From contig JAYKAV010003086.1 of NCBI GenBank assembly GCA_035582835.1, positions 447,022-511,021 on the forward strand: a DNA stretch of 64,000 nucleotides, given 5' to 3'. A program made the position numbers and the translations under genes. The stretch is from Phoebastria nigripes (lineage: Eukaryota; Chordata; Aves; Procellariiformes; Diomedeidae). Shown one piece after another: positions 41,401 to 50,528 of the stretch. A model generated the notes under the pieces. It was not told the origin of the DNA. It was given only the letters and a program-made list of their open reading frames with translations, and searched no databases. Position 1 is the stretch's first letter; every line of letters begins with the position of its first letter.

Positions 41401-44400
41401 GAACAGTAAGAATCAAAGGAATATTGCATGGCTGTTTTTTTTCTCCAGCAGTTATATGTCTAGTTGTATCCATGTTCACGAAGTCTTTGACACTGGTAGC
41501 TTTAAGTTCTCACTCTTCCTTTTATAGGGAAGATGACTGCAAGATATGAAACTATTTGGGGTGCTCACATTTACTTGTCCTCTGTCTGTTTTGTTGTTAG
41601 CTTAGGTGTGTAAGATAGAAACTGTAATTGTCTTGCTATTTTAGAGGATATACAGTGATCATATAGCTATGGTGACTTACTTGAAATATTAGTTTAATAA
41701 AATATTTAGACCTTAGGAAGAAATTATAGAATGAGTTGTGTCATTTCACAAGACTTTGGATAAAAGTATTAGTCATACCTTGTCTGCAAATAGTCAGCAA
41801 TTCCATTTGCTTCTGTCCATGTTCAGAAGCTTAACTTTATTGGCATTTGACCTCTTGAATGTGTTGGACTAATACACACGCACAGGCGGGATAGGAAGAA
41901 ACTATATTACAATTTTCTTTGATTTTTACATGTGTTTGAATCAAATGACACACTAGATATGTTTTTCTGAGAGAAAATGGACACAATAAATGTATTTTTA
42001 TAGATGTAAAGGTCTCAACAATAAATGTATTTTTGACAGGTGTCTAGTAATGGATTTTATTCTTCTGAAATAAATGTATACATTTAGTTTCTCAAATAAT
42101 GTGTAAGAAATACATAGAATCATAGAATCATTTAGGTTGGAAGAGACCTTTAAGATCATCAAGTCCAACCGTAAACCTAACACTGCCAAGTCCACCACTA
42201 ACCCATGTCCCTAAGTGCCACATCTACACGTCTTTTAAATACTTCCAGGGTTGATGACTCAACATGTACACACACACTAAATTTTAAGAACACAAAAACA
42301 CACAGAGATGAATGAATAAATAAATTATTAATAAGTCATTAAAATATTAATCAATAAAGACTACAATAGCAAATATTTTATTAATCAATTTATTAATAAA
42401 ATAATACTTTTAATACATAATAAAATTATAATAATCTTAATTTAATAAGTAAGGTAATTTAAATGACATGGTCATTTTATTTAAGCATTAGCACAGAACA
42501 AAAATTGTCGTTTCCCAAAACATATCTTACTGTACATTTCTCAGATTCCAACTTATATTTTTCTGTCACCTTCTTTAAGTACTTATTCTTTGCATTTATT
42601 ACCCATTCATAAACTGGCAGGTTATTTACTCTGGATTTCCTGCTTTTTTGAATGCTTGACAATATTAGCAGTGAATTCCCATTAAATTGGTTTTCCTAAT
42701 GTTAAAACTACTCTGAAGTTTTGTCTGTAGCACAAATAAATTGATCTTTGAAACATTTCTATGTGTTTCAGCCGTTTTGCAAATCGGTGGAACCTGTATG
42801 TGGACATAATGGGGAAACCTACAGCAGCGTCTGTGCTGCCTATTCCGACCGTGTGGCTGTTGACTATTACGGACACTGTCAGGCTGTAGGTGTTCTCTCA
42901 GACTACGGTTTTCATACGGAGTGTGCCTTTGTCAAATGTCCCCAGCTTTCTGCTACTGGCTGCAAACCGGTTATTGCACCAGGTATGTTAATTCGTTCTG
43001 GAAGTTTACTGCAGGTAGGAGAGAGTCTTGTGTATAAATAGGTGTATATTTGGAACAAAACTTATGCTTTAAAATATTGTCTTCCATAATGTCTTTGAGA
43101 CATCTAAGAGAAAGGATGAAATAGAGATCTTTACTTAGAGCTAGAACAAGCCAGTATCAGGACTCAGACGAGTAATTCTGAAGTGGAAGGGCCTTGGCTT
43201 TAGGAGTCATGCTCCTTCAGTCTTTAGAAACTTGCAGCTGTCCCCATAGGACTGGTTTGGGAGAAACAAATGAGGTCTGTGGTGTCTAGGGTAGAATGTC
43301 ACTGGGAATTGGATGAGTAATTTTTCGGAAGTGGTAGCACAGATACCACACTGGAACGTCAAACTATCGTCAAAGTAGACTTCCCAGAAGAACAAAGATT
43401 ATCTTTAATTAGAAGACAGAGTAAGATACCATATGTATTTACAGTACTGTGAAAGAGGAAGACAGTACGAATAGTTTTGCCGTTAGCTGTTTTGAACTGT
43501 TTTTTTATTGTTTTCACAAATACTTCCTTTATGAAACAATCAGTAACTAATTACAGGTAATACACAGAGCACGGAAAGCTCAGTTTTTAAAAAGAAACAG
43601 TTTTATGCATTTTTCTCATTCACTGGTTTGGAAAAGGGTCTTTGTGCTTTGGTATTACATTTAATATTGTAAAAGTCACTCTGTGAATGTGAATTATATA
43701 TAATAAGTTGGGGGNGAATTAAATATACAGTCATGGGTAGAAAGCTGAAATATTAGCCCTTTGGTTTCTGAAATAGTGAGGAAAAACAGTAGGAGAAATA
43801 TGGCATGCTTCTGTGTTAAACATGAATCTGTCAGACAAGTCCTTTTTCCCCCCTTATTATATAAAGATTCTAAGCTCCAACATGGTATAACTGCATAAAT
43901 TAATGTTNGCAGTGTGCATAATTGCTTCTGTCATGTCCTAGCTATTTCAGCTCTTGAAATTCATCATTTCTGTAGTTGCATATGCATGCATCCATACAAA
44001 ACCTTGGCTTGTAGTACACAAAGTGCCTGTGGTTTTTAGCTTACAATAATGTATCATCTTGAAACAAAAGAAAATTCATCTTGTTGCTTCATGTTGATAG
44101 TAGTAAATGTGTGTTGAAAGGTGACTGCTTTTCCATTATAAATGTTTTCAACATTAAAAAATCTTAGAAATTGTGCAATTCTGCTATCAAATTGAAAGAT
44201 TTACTTTGCTTTGGTAGTTTTGCTATTTTCANTCTCAGTTAACGTTAAACTTTTGACCTCTGCTTACTTAAAAGCAAATAGTCTTTTCACTTTTATTTCT
44301 GAGATTTTTTTATTCACATAGGAGCCTGCTGTCCATTATGTGCTGGAATGCTGAGAATCTTATATGACAAAGACAAGCTGGATACTTTTGCAAGGGTAAA

Positions 44401-45614
44401 CGGTTTAATCATGCCTTATGTTAAACGGTACATGGAAAAGTCAAGTTACTGTATCATCTCTCCTGAAAAGTTAACACATTATAAAACCACTTATTTTTCA
44501 GTAAATAGTGTGTGATTTGATTTTTTTCTTTATACTGTTTATACTTTCTTTTATTTCTTAATATCAGGTATAGAAATTGAATTACAATGCAAAGCAAAAC
44601 AGAGAGTAGGCACAAACAAGCACATGCAGGTTTGCAGTTTAAATGAATTGTAATAATAAAGCAAATGATATGGGAACTGCATTTATCTCATGGTAGTAAT
44701 ATAGTGCATATTTGTCATTTGGCCTTTTTGTTAAGATTATTGTGTTACCTACATTAGGAAATAGTGAGCTAACTTAGTTCTGACATTGTCTTATGTTTAA
44801 ATTGGATTGTTTTACACTCTTTAGGTTATCTAGATAGTTGTCACTGATTTTGTTGCTCATCAGCTAAAATGTTGGGTTTTAATTTAACATCTCTGTAAGT
44901 TAAGACACCAGCATCCTTCATTGCTGCTCTTTGAAAACCTCCAGTGTAAGATGGATCTTCTGATGTTGATTGTCTATCACTGAACACAACATACTAGGCC
45001 CAGAGTCCCCATGTGGTGTATAAAAGGATTGCACTTTATTGACCCCTGCTTTTATGCTTCAGTATATGGAACAGAGCAGAACACTTGATTTTTGGCACAT
45101 CACAACAAAATAGAGTAATATGACGATCATGCCTAGTGAAGCAAAACAATTCATGTTTGCATCTGCACGATTTTTATTTTTTTAAATATCAAGAAGAAAG
45201 ATAATTTCCCCAAAACAGTATAAATTACATTAACCTATTTATATGTTTAAAAGTAGAGAGAATTAGATGTTATTGTAAAAACACAGAAAAATTTAGTTTG
45301 AACAGGACCCCTGGAGGGGTCTAGTCCAACCCCCTGCTCAAAGCAAGGTTAACTCCGGTTAGATCAGCTTGGCCAGCTGAGTTTTTAAAACCTCCAGGAG
45401 TGGAGATTCCACAAGCTGAACGCTGCTGGACTCTCTCCAGTTCATCAGTGTGGCCTGGGGAGGCGCGGGGGGAGCATAAATAAAGGGGGACGATGACTTC
45501 TGCTGGCTCTGTTCTTGCTGTTGCAGCCCTGTGTGTGGTTGGCCTTCATCTCAAGGGTGTGCTGCTGATGGATGTTCTACTGATTTCCTCTCAGAGATTT
45601 TGTGTTTGTGTGTG

Positions 45615-45647
<33 letters not shown>

Positions 45648-48600
45648 GACCAATTTTGCTGAGTAACAGTGTCTGTTAGGTCATGACTGCATCCTGGAAT
45701 GTCTTCCAGTTGTCATCTCTAATGGTACCAGGGACACGGTGACCACTGCAGCTTCTCCGTTCATACATTACAACATGTGGCTGTGAAGAAGAATTTTTAG
45801 CTTCAGTTAGAAGAACGCTTTCTAGTTAAAGAAATTTATTGGACTTACTCAAGTAGTTATTCAAGTAGTTGGTGATAACTACTCTCCTCTCACCTGTTAA
45901 GTACCCTAATACCTGGATTAGGGTACTTAGTAGTTGCTTTTTTCCTTCTTTTTTCCCCTCTCTTTTTTCTTCCCTTTGTCACCACAGTCTTGCTGACTTT
46001 CTCTTCTCTTGCTCACCTAATGCCACAATACAGAGTCTTCAAGTTTTCAGAACTCATATATATAAATATATATATATCTTTACATTTAAAATATGTGATC
46101 TCTCAAACATTCAAGTCAGCATTAGCACATACTAGAAATTACAGAAGCTTGACTGAAGCTCTCTCCTTTGGAAACTTCAATCAGGGGTCATCCAATAAGC
46201 CCCCAGAGATGATCTCTAACTGGTCTCAGCCACCTGGAGACCATGCATGGTGTGACACTACCCTGAGCAGAGAGTTAGAAGCTCTGTGCCTTTGTTACTC
46301 CAGTGTGAGTCAGAGGCCTGCTAATATCTCCTAATAATACAATAGAAGATGCCCAACTGTGTATTTGAGTAGATTTGATACTTTTGTCATCTACATGAAA
46401 TTAATGTTAATAACATTGATCTCCTCTGATTCCATCAATAAAACTATAGGATTGGTGTGCAGCTCTTGCTTTTGACAGTGTATGGATACATAGAGTGTAT
46501 ACATCCATTGTACTGGAGATGATTAAGTCTCAGATAGATGGAATCATTGCTAGAAATGCTAGCATACACTTCAACCAACCCAAGAGGGCAAGGAGTAGTA
46601 ATGTATGCCTATTTTAGTTCAGACAGGTGGTTCATATGAGAAAAAAATGCTTCAATTACTGAAGAGTTCTATAAAGCTGACTTTTTTTTTTTCTCCCCCC
46701 ACCCCTCTGGCCTTTTTTGTAAAGATAGCAGGAAACAAAAGTCAGCATCTACGCAGAGCAAAGAAACATTAGAGGTCTACTAAGATTCTAATCTAATCTA
46801 CTAGATTTCTAATCTAAGACATTAAAATCCAAGTTTGACACTATCGGTCATCCTTAAAGTATCCACATGCTTCTGTTTTAAAACTGTTTTGAACAGGGTT
46901 TGCTGATCAGTCAGCATGCCAGACTACATTTTAATGGGGCTATGACAAGGAAATCCCTCAAAGATCTGGTAAAAGAAGTGTTGTGTGACACCTTGCAAAT
47001 TTGATTCATGTAGTCTACTTGGATTTCCCAGATTTCCATTTGTTAAGGTCTTGTACCACTGGTCTTAAAATAAACAAAGCTACAGTAGGATAAGAAGGAT
47101 GGATCTCTTGAGCTAAAGCTAGAAAACAGAACACAACAGAATGACCAGAAGTCACAAGTGAAGTATTTGTGTTGGTGTTTATACTGCTAAACACATGCAG
47201 AAGTGACCTGGAAAAATGGTGAAAAACCTTTAAGGTGTGGCAGTCCTTAAACAGTCTGAGTATCTACAATCAAATTATTGTTTGTCAGATANGGATAGCA
47301 GAACAGAGATAAGAATTTTAAGGGAAAAATACATTTACCTGGTAGTTATGTAGTGATCTTGAAATGTCACGTGTTCCCATATATACAGACATATATCTGT
47401 TTTCACAAAGCCATAGCTCTTCATTTCTGGTGGCTCTTGGAACAGGTTCTGTGATGGTAAAGGAGTGCCAGCTGGTAGGGCTGCTCTGCCTCTTGTTTCC
47501 TAGCCTGGGAGTACAAGCCGCTGTAACAGATAACTATTTACATTATTTTGAGGTATGTGATACATAGACACACTAACCATGAAGGTGGAGAACAACACAT
47601 ATCAAAACNATGGTTAATTTAAGAAGTAAAACATTTTTTCCCCTTCTTCCTTTCACTTTTTTAATGTTTTTTGGGGGTTTGGTTTGGGGTTTTTTTTGCT
47701 AGAGACTAGAACTGAGTAGTTTAATGGCTGAAACAAATTTTCNGGCATCACATAAAGTTATTAAAACTGAAGAGGAGAAATGTAATTTTGCGTAATATCA
47801 CATCATCCATGAAGTTCTTTGTTTTCTTCCAGGTAACAAATAAAAAGCCTATAACAGTACTTGACATACTTGAAAAAATCCGCCTGCATGTCTCAGTGCC
47901 ACAGTGTGATGTGTTTGGATACTTAAGCATAGAATCTGAAATTGTGATTCTCATCATTCCTGTGGATCAGAACCCCAAACCATTGCAGGTAGACTATGTT
48001 ATTATTTTGTTTAACCAGCATGGATTTACTTCAGTTTTATATGTGTACACTTTACTATTTTCAATATAGCAGTTTTAAAATTGTACATTTTCCTGTGTAC
48101 TGAGTACATGGGGATTTCTCTAGTGACTCAAATCTGAATAGCTAGTATTATGGATGGTAAAATGTGTCTTGAGAATCCTGCTTTTCTGATAAGAGGCTTT
48201 TGAGTGTGGGTAATTAGAGGGAGGAGGTGAAGGAAGGCCAAGGATAGANCAGTATGGTTTTTGTTTTAAAATTAATAAATGCAGAACCCTCAACTTTCTA
48301 TGGCTAAAATAACATAAAATATAAACTGATGAAAATAAATAAATTACTGAACGACCTCTTAAATTAATATTAATTGTATATTAAATGCATACCTGCATAT
48401 GAAATGGTACTCCTTTGTCTCTGGTGTAATGGTTTAAAGTAGATTGAAGTATATGTGATATTAGGCTGAAGCACATCATACATATTGATATCATATTAAT
48501 ACATCGTGCCCATCTTGATGTTAAGCAGTAGTTCATACCAAAGAGGATCTGTTGATACTATTCTGAGACCATCCTGGTTTTGATATTCCTTTCCACCTTA

Positions 48601-50528
48601 TGGTAAAAAGTGCTGGGAGATCCCAAAATGCTATTACGACCTTAAAAAGGAAATAACATTCCAATAAGCTGCCCAGCTTGCTGTGTCATAGGTAGTTCAT
48701 AGCTAACAACCACCTAACGCTCACAGCACTAAACTCTAAAGGTAAAGCAACAAATGCAGCTCAAAGTTTTTACAGTATTTTCTTAGGAGCAGTTTAGAGC
48801 AATAGAAGCAAGGCTTTGGCTATGTATTGCATTATTATTGTCTTGGAGCAGTTGCTTCATTTTTACTTTCTGCTTGTTAACCTGTGCAAAACCAGTGAGG
48901 ATATCTTCTTCCTATTAAAAGGAACATAATTCCTTGCCATTTTATAGTTGTTTCTAATAGTCTTGCCTGGCCCTGCTGACAGCACTTTATAATGAAGTCC
49001 CTTTGGAGATTAGGTGCTCTGACTGGTTCATTCTGTTACCTGACATGTTGATGATNTGTAGTAGTGTAAAATGAAGGATTTAGCTTTGAAAAGGAAGGGG
49101 AGAGAAAACCTGTCCACAATCTCTCTCTTATCTTTTACAATACAAACAGAATTCAGGCAGGTTCATTTCCTTGTTGTTTATTTCATATTGATGGCTGCTT
49201 CCCATTTCCATTTCCCAGTCCAATTTTGCATGCTCAGTATTGCTTCTGGGATGGGCTAAAGTTATGGTATAGTGTGAGGGGATAGAATCACTGCTGTAAA
49301 CTTTGCAAGCTGCAGTATCTAATAGGGTAGTTGTTTCTCAGGCAGGTATATTGTGTGTATTTTGCTTGCCCATGCTACTGGAGCAACCCTGTTATGTCCA
49401 ACTCAGCTCCAACTTATGTCTCCTGGAGCAGGAATAGCCCAAAATGTTACCAGGACTTAGGAAGTAAGGTCTGGAGCCTTGCCAATCTGGTCAGCTCTCA
49501 CTCCATCTGCAGCAGGTGCTGTCAGACTCCTGGGGAGAGGAGGACTTTCTGAAATCAGAGAGGCCACCTGAAACCAGGGAGGAGCTGCTTGTCTCACTGG
49601 AGACACCTGTTGCTGAGCTAGAAGTTTCTCAACTTTCAAAGCTTTGGGCATCCAGATACTAAGTTTGTCGAGTTAAAACTTCACCAGAGGCAGCTTCCAA
49701 AGCTGTTAAAGAGACTTAGTACTAAATTGATTCCTGGGTTGCAGTAGATGGTAAGGTGGAAAAAATGGATTTTCTAACATAAATTCATAATTATCAGTCA
49801 GTGGGGGAACGGAAACCTGGGTTTTCTCAGGTTTTCCTACTACTGCCATTCTTCTCTTCCCTTCCCATAAAAGAAATCAGTTTTGCCTGATTTGGAAGAA
49901 AAAGCCCAATAAGTAGAAAATCTGTTTTTTCCACTGTTGCAGACTTCAAGGCAATATCTTGGTCAATCAGGAAGTCAGTCCTCAGTTTTAGAGGTACTTA
50001 CTTTAGTTATAATTCCCTGTGAGCTTTTCGACATCAACATTCAAAACACATCACCCATGATAACTTGTACGTAGCTTCCTTCCTTCCCTTTTGCTACTAC
50101 TCAGGGCTTCCACAGTAGTTTTCATAGTACCAAAGTATATGATAAGAGCTCCAATATGTTTTCTAAGAAATACTCCCCAAAATTATATAAATCTTAAATG
50201 CTGATGGGAATAACTCAGATTTTCTTTCCTGAATTTTGCTAACTAGCAACATTTTTGCATTGGCATTTTACATGGCAAGAAGAGAAATAATAACTTTTTT
50301 TTTTTTTNTTAGATTGAAGCCTGCAATAAAGAAGCAGAAAAGATAGAGTCACTGATAAATTCAGACAGTCCAACATTAGCATCACACGTACCGCTGTCAG
50401 CTCTAATTGCATCTCAAGTACAAGTTTCATTAAGCATTTCTTCTCCTTCTGTTAAAGTGGTGCCTGTTCTGCACTCCCTGTTCATAAGCCTTTTACTCAC
50501 CTTGTCAGGATTAATATATTATATGTAA
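7410..50528 (+). CDS. RECK: RECK coding region, partial (17 exons, human exons 5-21 equivalent)
   Basis: Seventeen GT-AG exons join without a frame break into 878 residues plus stop, starting at the equivalent of human residue 92 and ending at 969 (human is 971). RECK is a GPI-anchored cell-surface glycoprotein that inhibits MMP2, MMP9 and MT1-MMP and binds WNT7 with GPR124 in CNS angiogenesis (established knowledge). Seen in order: cysteine-knot motifs 2-5, frizzled-like region, CNPNPC/EGF-like module, cysteine-rich middle, three Kazal-type modules, a C-terminal domain and a hydrophobic GPI signal. Sequons fall at positions matching human N200, N297 and N352. Residues matching mouse P256 and W261, needed for WNT7/GPR124 signalling, are present. 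The signal peptide, knot 1 and N86 are encoded upstream of the window. Introns run from about 0.4 to 9.9 kb. Identity rests on near-complete residue agreement with human RECK recalled from memory. Confidence 0.98.
7496..9901 (+). other. RECK intron 5
   Basis: A 2.4-kb intron with the 78-nt poly-T tract, a C run ending at N (8593-8604) and otherwise unremarkable AT-rich sequence. Confidence 0.85.
8224..8301 (+). repeat. Poly-T tract, 78 nt, followed by an unresolved base
   Basis: Pure T run ending at an N (8302). There is no SINE body beside it, so it is not an obvious retroposon tail. Confidence 0.95.
9902..9949 (+). CDS. RECK: RECK exon 6
   Basis: A 48-nt exon of 16 codons (120-135), flanked by CTTTCAG and GAG|GTATGT, phase 0 at both ends. 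It reads [16 protein letters not shown], matching human except for a few conservative changes. It sits alone between a 2.4-kb and a 9.9-kb intron. Confidence 0.95.
9950..19888 (+). other. RECK intron 6, the largest complete intron
   Basis: A 9.9-kb intron with one CR1 fragment (18776-19352). The other 9.3 kb holds no feature I can support; its open frames are short and lack splice context that fits RECK. Confidence 0.8.
18776..19352 (+). mobile_element. CR1 LINE 3' fragment
   Basis: A 5'-truncated copy covering the last part of ORF2 and the 3' end. It includes [10 protein letters not shown] and [20 protein letters not shown] and ends in the CR1 terminal repeat TTCTATGATTCTATGATT. It lies in the 9.9-kb RECK intron, about 540 nt upstream of the 34-nt microexon. 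Confidence 0.93.
19889..19922 (+). CDS. RECK: RECK exon 7 (34-nt microexon)
   Basis: Acceptor GATTTCAG, donor A|GTAAGT. It encodes [11 protein letters not shown] (136-146) plus the first base of Met147, whose codon is completed by the next exon. At 34 nt it is not a multiple of three, so skipping it would shift the frame. Confidence 0.95.
19923..20796 (+). other. RECK intron 7
   Basis: An 874-nt AT-rich intron. Apart from a (TTTG)n stretch just before the acceptor, nothing was recognised. Confidence 0.85.
20797..20994 (+). CDS. RECK: RECK exon 8: cysteine-knot motif 3
   Basis: Acceptor TTTCCCCAG, donor A|GTAAGT; 198 nt encode residues 147-213, with Met147 and Ser213 split. It starts [19 protein letters not shown], the third CC-x8-C-x3-C knot. 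The sequon in CVNNYTQS aligns with human N200. Confidence 0.97.
20995..21390 (+). other. RECK intron 8
   Basis: A 396-nt intron, the shortest in the gene, containing the 74-nt poly-T tract. Confidence 0.9.
21182..21255 (+). repeat. Poly-T tract, 74 nt, near the RECK exon 9 acceptor
   Basis: Pure T run ending 135 nt upstream of exon 9, in a 396-nt intron. It makes up about a fifth of that intron. Confidence 0.95.
21391..21658 (+). CDS. RECK: RECK exon 9: cysteine-knot motif 4 (WNT7/GPR124-binding) and start of motif 5
   Basis: Acceptor TTTTTAACAG, donor GTAG|GTCAGT; residues 213-302 with both end codons split. Knot 4 begins [17 protein letters not shown]. Downstream [10 protein letters not shown] keeps the Pro and Trp that align with mouse P256 and W261, reported as required for GPR124/WNT7 signalling (from memory). 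Knot 5 begins [12 protein letters not shown], whose NSS sequon aligns with human N297. A 74-nt poly-T tract ends 135 nt upstream of the exon. Confidence 0.97.
21659..23127 (+). other. RECK intron 9
   Basis: A 1.5-kb intron. An open frame running on from exon 9 into the intron start is not coding, as the reading frame of the protein continues in exon 10. Confidence 0.85.
23128..23307 (+). CDS. RECK: RECK exon 10: rest of knot motif 5 and start of the frizzled-like region
   Basis: Acceptor TTTTTTTTCAG, donor ACAG|GTAGGA; residues 302-362 with Arg split at both ends. It holds [12 protein letters not shown] and the cysteine-rich [19 protein letters not shown]. The NLT sequon aligns with human N352, a glycosylation site linked in the literature to MMP2 control. 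Confidence 0.96.
23308..24270 (+). other. RECK intron 10
   Basis: A 963-nt AT-rich intron; nothing recognised. Confidence 0.85.
24271..24483 (+). CDS. RECK: RECK exon 11: frizzled-like cysteine-rich region
   Basis: Acceptor TTCTTTTAAG, donor CAA|GTAAGT; residues 362-433. It contains the long conserved segment around [15 protein letters not shown] and the paired cysteines of [21 protein letters not shown]. Few differences from human are apparent. Confidence 0.97.
24484..25258 (+). other. RECK intron 11
   Basis: A 775-nt intron with a CA/TA microsatellite. The acceptor lacks a good pyrimidine tract. Confidence 0.85.
25095..25118 (+). repeat. (CA)n/(TA)n microsatellite
   Basis: A short dinucleotide run, ACACACACACACACACATAT, ending about 140 nt before RECK exon 12. 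Confidence 0.85.
25259..25395 (+). CDS. RECK: RECK exon 12: end of the frizzled-like region
   Basis: Acceptor ATCTGAAG (weak pyrimidine tract), donor CTGA|GTAAGT; residues 433-479 with both end codons split. It reads [13 protein letters not shown]... through CIPLDTYL. The split codon at 479 gives Ser here where I recall Arg in human. Confidence 0.96.
25396..27663 (+). other. RECK intron 12
   Basis: A 2.3-kb intron, over a third of it the sense-strand solo LTR; the rest is AT-rich unique sequence. Confidence 0.85.
25581..26391 (+). mobile_element. Solo LTR of an avian endogenous retrovirus, sense to RECK
   Basis: The element begins TGTATTGGGTGTATATGGCA and ends AGGCTAACCCACCACA, with perfect CTTCT duplications at 25576-25580 and 26392-26396. 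It contains a TATA-like ATGTTTAAGAAAG near 25750 and an AATAAA at 26202-26207 on the RECK sense strand. It lies between RECK exons 12 and 13. No retroviral genes remain. Confidence 0.88.
27664..27804 (+). CDS. RECK: RECK exon 13: first CNPNPC / EGF-like module
   Basis: Acceptor CTGTTTTCAG, donor CCAG|GTAAGG; residues 479-526. It carries [21 protein letters not shown], then a six-cysteine stretch ending LCVPG. The same CNPNPC-xxN-xxC pattern recurs at the end of exon 16. A sense-strand solo LTR lies in the intron just upstream. Confidence 0.97.
27805..30441 (+). other. RECK intron 13
   Basis: A 2.6-kb intron with no recognised repeats. A 153-codon minus-strand frame (28508-28969) is interrupted by an N and lacks splice or start context. 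Confidence 0.8.
30442..30630 (+). CDS. RECK: RECK exon 14
   Basis: Acceptor GTATATAG, donor AAAA|GTAAGT; residues 526-589. It reads [20 protein letters not shown], then the paired cysteines of [16 protein letters not shown], ending at a basic GGQRK stretch. It is followed by a 6.7-kb intron. Confidence 0.97.
33040..33420. other. Unclassified block, possible old repeat
   Basis: Base composition is richer in C and G than the flanks, with a CA microsatellite and a 147-codon open minus-strand frame that spans it. That frame has low-complexity Cys/Val runs and no domain I recognise. An old LTR or DNA repeat is possible; I could not find paired ends or a target-site duplication. Confidence 0.3.
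33060..33086 (+). repeat. (CA)n microsatellite, interrupted
   Basis: CACGCACACACACATACACA type run at the edge of the unclassified block in RECK intron 14. Confidence 0.85.
35445..35474 (+). repeat. Poly-A tract
   Basis: About 30 A followed by CCCACAAC and A-rich sequence. Low complexity, within RECK intron 14. Confidence 0.9.
37030..37092 (+). repeat. (AAAC)n and A-rich low-complexity repeat
   Basis: Five tandem AAAC units, then AAAAAACCC variants. Simple repeat in the intron just upstream of RECK exon 15. Confidence 0.9.
37375..37497 (+). CDS. RECK: RECK exon 15
   Basis: Acceptor TTTTATTTTAAG, donor ACAG|GTACCT; residues 589-630. It reads [19 protein letters not shown], then a Cys-rich and acidic stretch ending RRKFTG that leads directly into the first Kazal module. 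Confidence 0.96.
37498..38011 (+). other. RECK intron 15
   Basis: A 514-nt intron between the exon 15 linker and Kazal module 1; nothing recognised. Confidence 0.85.
38012..38183 (+). CDS. RECK: RECK exon 16: Kazal-type module 1 and second CNPNPC module
   Basis: Acceptor CTTTTACAG, donor AGAG|GTAAAA; residues 630-687. The Kazal pattern is [20 protein letters not shown] followed by ACIARC and a final C. The exon then starts [13 protein letters not shown], a second copy of the exon 13 module. RECK is named for these serine-protease-inhibitor-like domains, although its best known targets are metalloproteases. Confidence 0.97.
38184..40269 (+). other. RECK intron 16
   Basis: A 2.1-kb AT-rich intron; nothing recognised beyond short homopolymers. 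Confidence 0.85.
40270..40462 (+). CDS. RECK: RECK exon 17: Kazal-type module 2
   Basis: Acceptor TTTATGCAG, donor CCAG|GTAGGA; residues 687-751, ending at a codon boundary. It finishes the CNPNPC module (CIPKKQVC) and encodes the atypical second Kazal unit: [20 protein letters not shown], then NLC and GPC. Confidence 0.97.
40463..42771 (+). other. RECK intron 17
   Basis: A 2.3-kb intron with an antisense CR1 tail (42113-42263) followed by a very AT-rich stretch of TAATA-type repeats to about 42450. Confidence 0.85.
42113..42263 (-). mobile_element. CR1 LINE 3' end fragment
   Basis: Antisense CR1 tail: ATAGAATCATAGAATCATTT, then TTGGAAGAGACCTTTAAGATCATCAAGTCC-type sequence. About 150 nt, in the intron before RECK exon 18. 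Confidence 0.9.
42772..42982 (+). CDS. RECK: RECK exon 18: Kazal-type module 3
   Basis: Acceptor GTGTTTCAG, donor CCAG|GTATGT; residues 752-822. It opens directly on the third Kazal module ([20 protein letters not shown], then CAAY and HC) and continues with a short cysteine-containing linker ending GCKPVIAPG. Confidence 0.97.
42983..44321 (+). other. RECK intron 18
   Basis: A 1.3-kb intron with three unresolved bases; nothing else recognised. Confidence 0.85.
44322..44395 (+). CDS. RECK: RECK exon 19
   Basis: Acceptor TTCACATAG, donor AAGG|GTAAAC; Gly822 is completed, then 24 codons (823-846). It reads [19 protein letters not shown], ending at FAR. It is a short exon that starts the membrane-proximal C-terminal domain. 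Confidence 0.95.
45290..45455 (-). mobile_element. CR1 LINE 3' fragment, diverged
   Basis: Antisense CR1-like sequence with GGTCTAGTCCAACCCCCTGC, a CCTCCAGGAGTGGAGATTCC motif and CTGCTGGACTCTCTCCAGTT. The terminal repeat is lost or decayed. A (TG)n microsatellite begins 140 nt downstream. Confidence 0.85.
45599..45646 (+). repeat. (TG)n microsatellite
   Basis: TG dinucleotides interrupted once by TGCCG, the longest uninterrupted part being about 30 nt. Z-DNA-prone type; no other function visible. Confidence 0.92.
45898..45929. repeat. Perfect 13-bp inverted repeat, 6-nt loop
   Basis: TAAGTACCCTAAT and ATTAGGGTACTTA are exact reverse complements around ACCTGG, in RECK intron 19. It would form a compact hairpin. 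No association with a mobile element end is apparent. Confidence 0.85.
46052..46080 (+). repeat. (AT)n microsatellite
   Basis: CATATATATAAATATATATA type run in RECK intron 19. Confidence 0.8.
47833..47988 (+). CDS. RECK: RECK exon 20: membrane-proximal C-terminal domain
   Basis: Acceptor TCTTCCAG, donor GCAG|GTAGAC; 52 codons (847-898), phase 0 at both ends. It contains [20 protein letters not shown] and the hydrophobic strand IVILIIPVD. It is close to human apart from conservative swaps. Confidence 0.97.
47989..50312 (+). other. RECK intron 20
   Basis: A 2.3-kb intron. An unresolved base (50308) falls inside the final acceptor tract. Nothing else recognised. Confidence 0.85.
50313..50528 (+). 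CDS. RECK: RECK exon 21: C-terminus with GPI-anchor signal and stop
   Basis: A poly-T tract with one unresolved base (50308) and TTAG precede the exon. It encodes 71 residues (899-969) and TAA. After [20 protein letters not shown] and a Ser-rich spacer come the hydrophobic tail [19 protein letters not shown], as expected for a GPI signal. Ser942 falls where UniProt places the human omega site (from memory). The residues after the anchor site differ strongly from human, which is normal for a cleaved propeptide. Confidence 0.97.
   Translation: MEACNKEAEKIESLINSDSPTLASHVPLSALIASQVQVSLSISSPSVKVVPVLHSLFISLLLTLSGLIYYM

Larger units (their letters stand above)
44396..47832 (+). other. RECK intron 19
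   Basis: A 3.4-kb intron with a diverged CR1 fragment, a (TG)n and an (AT)n microsatellite and a perfect 13-bp hairpin. Confidence 0.85.
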
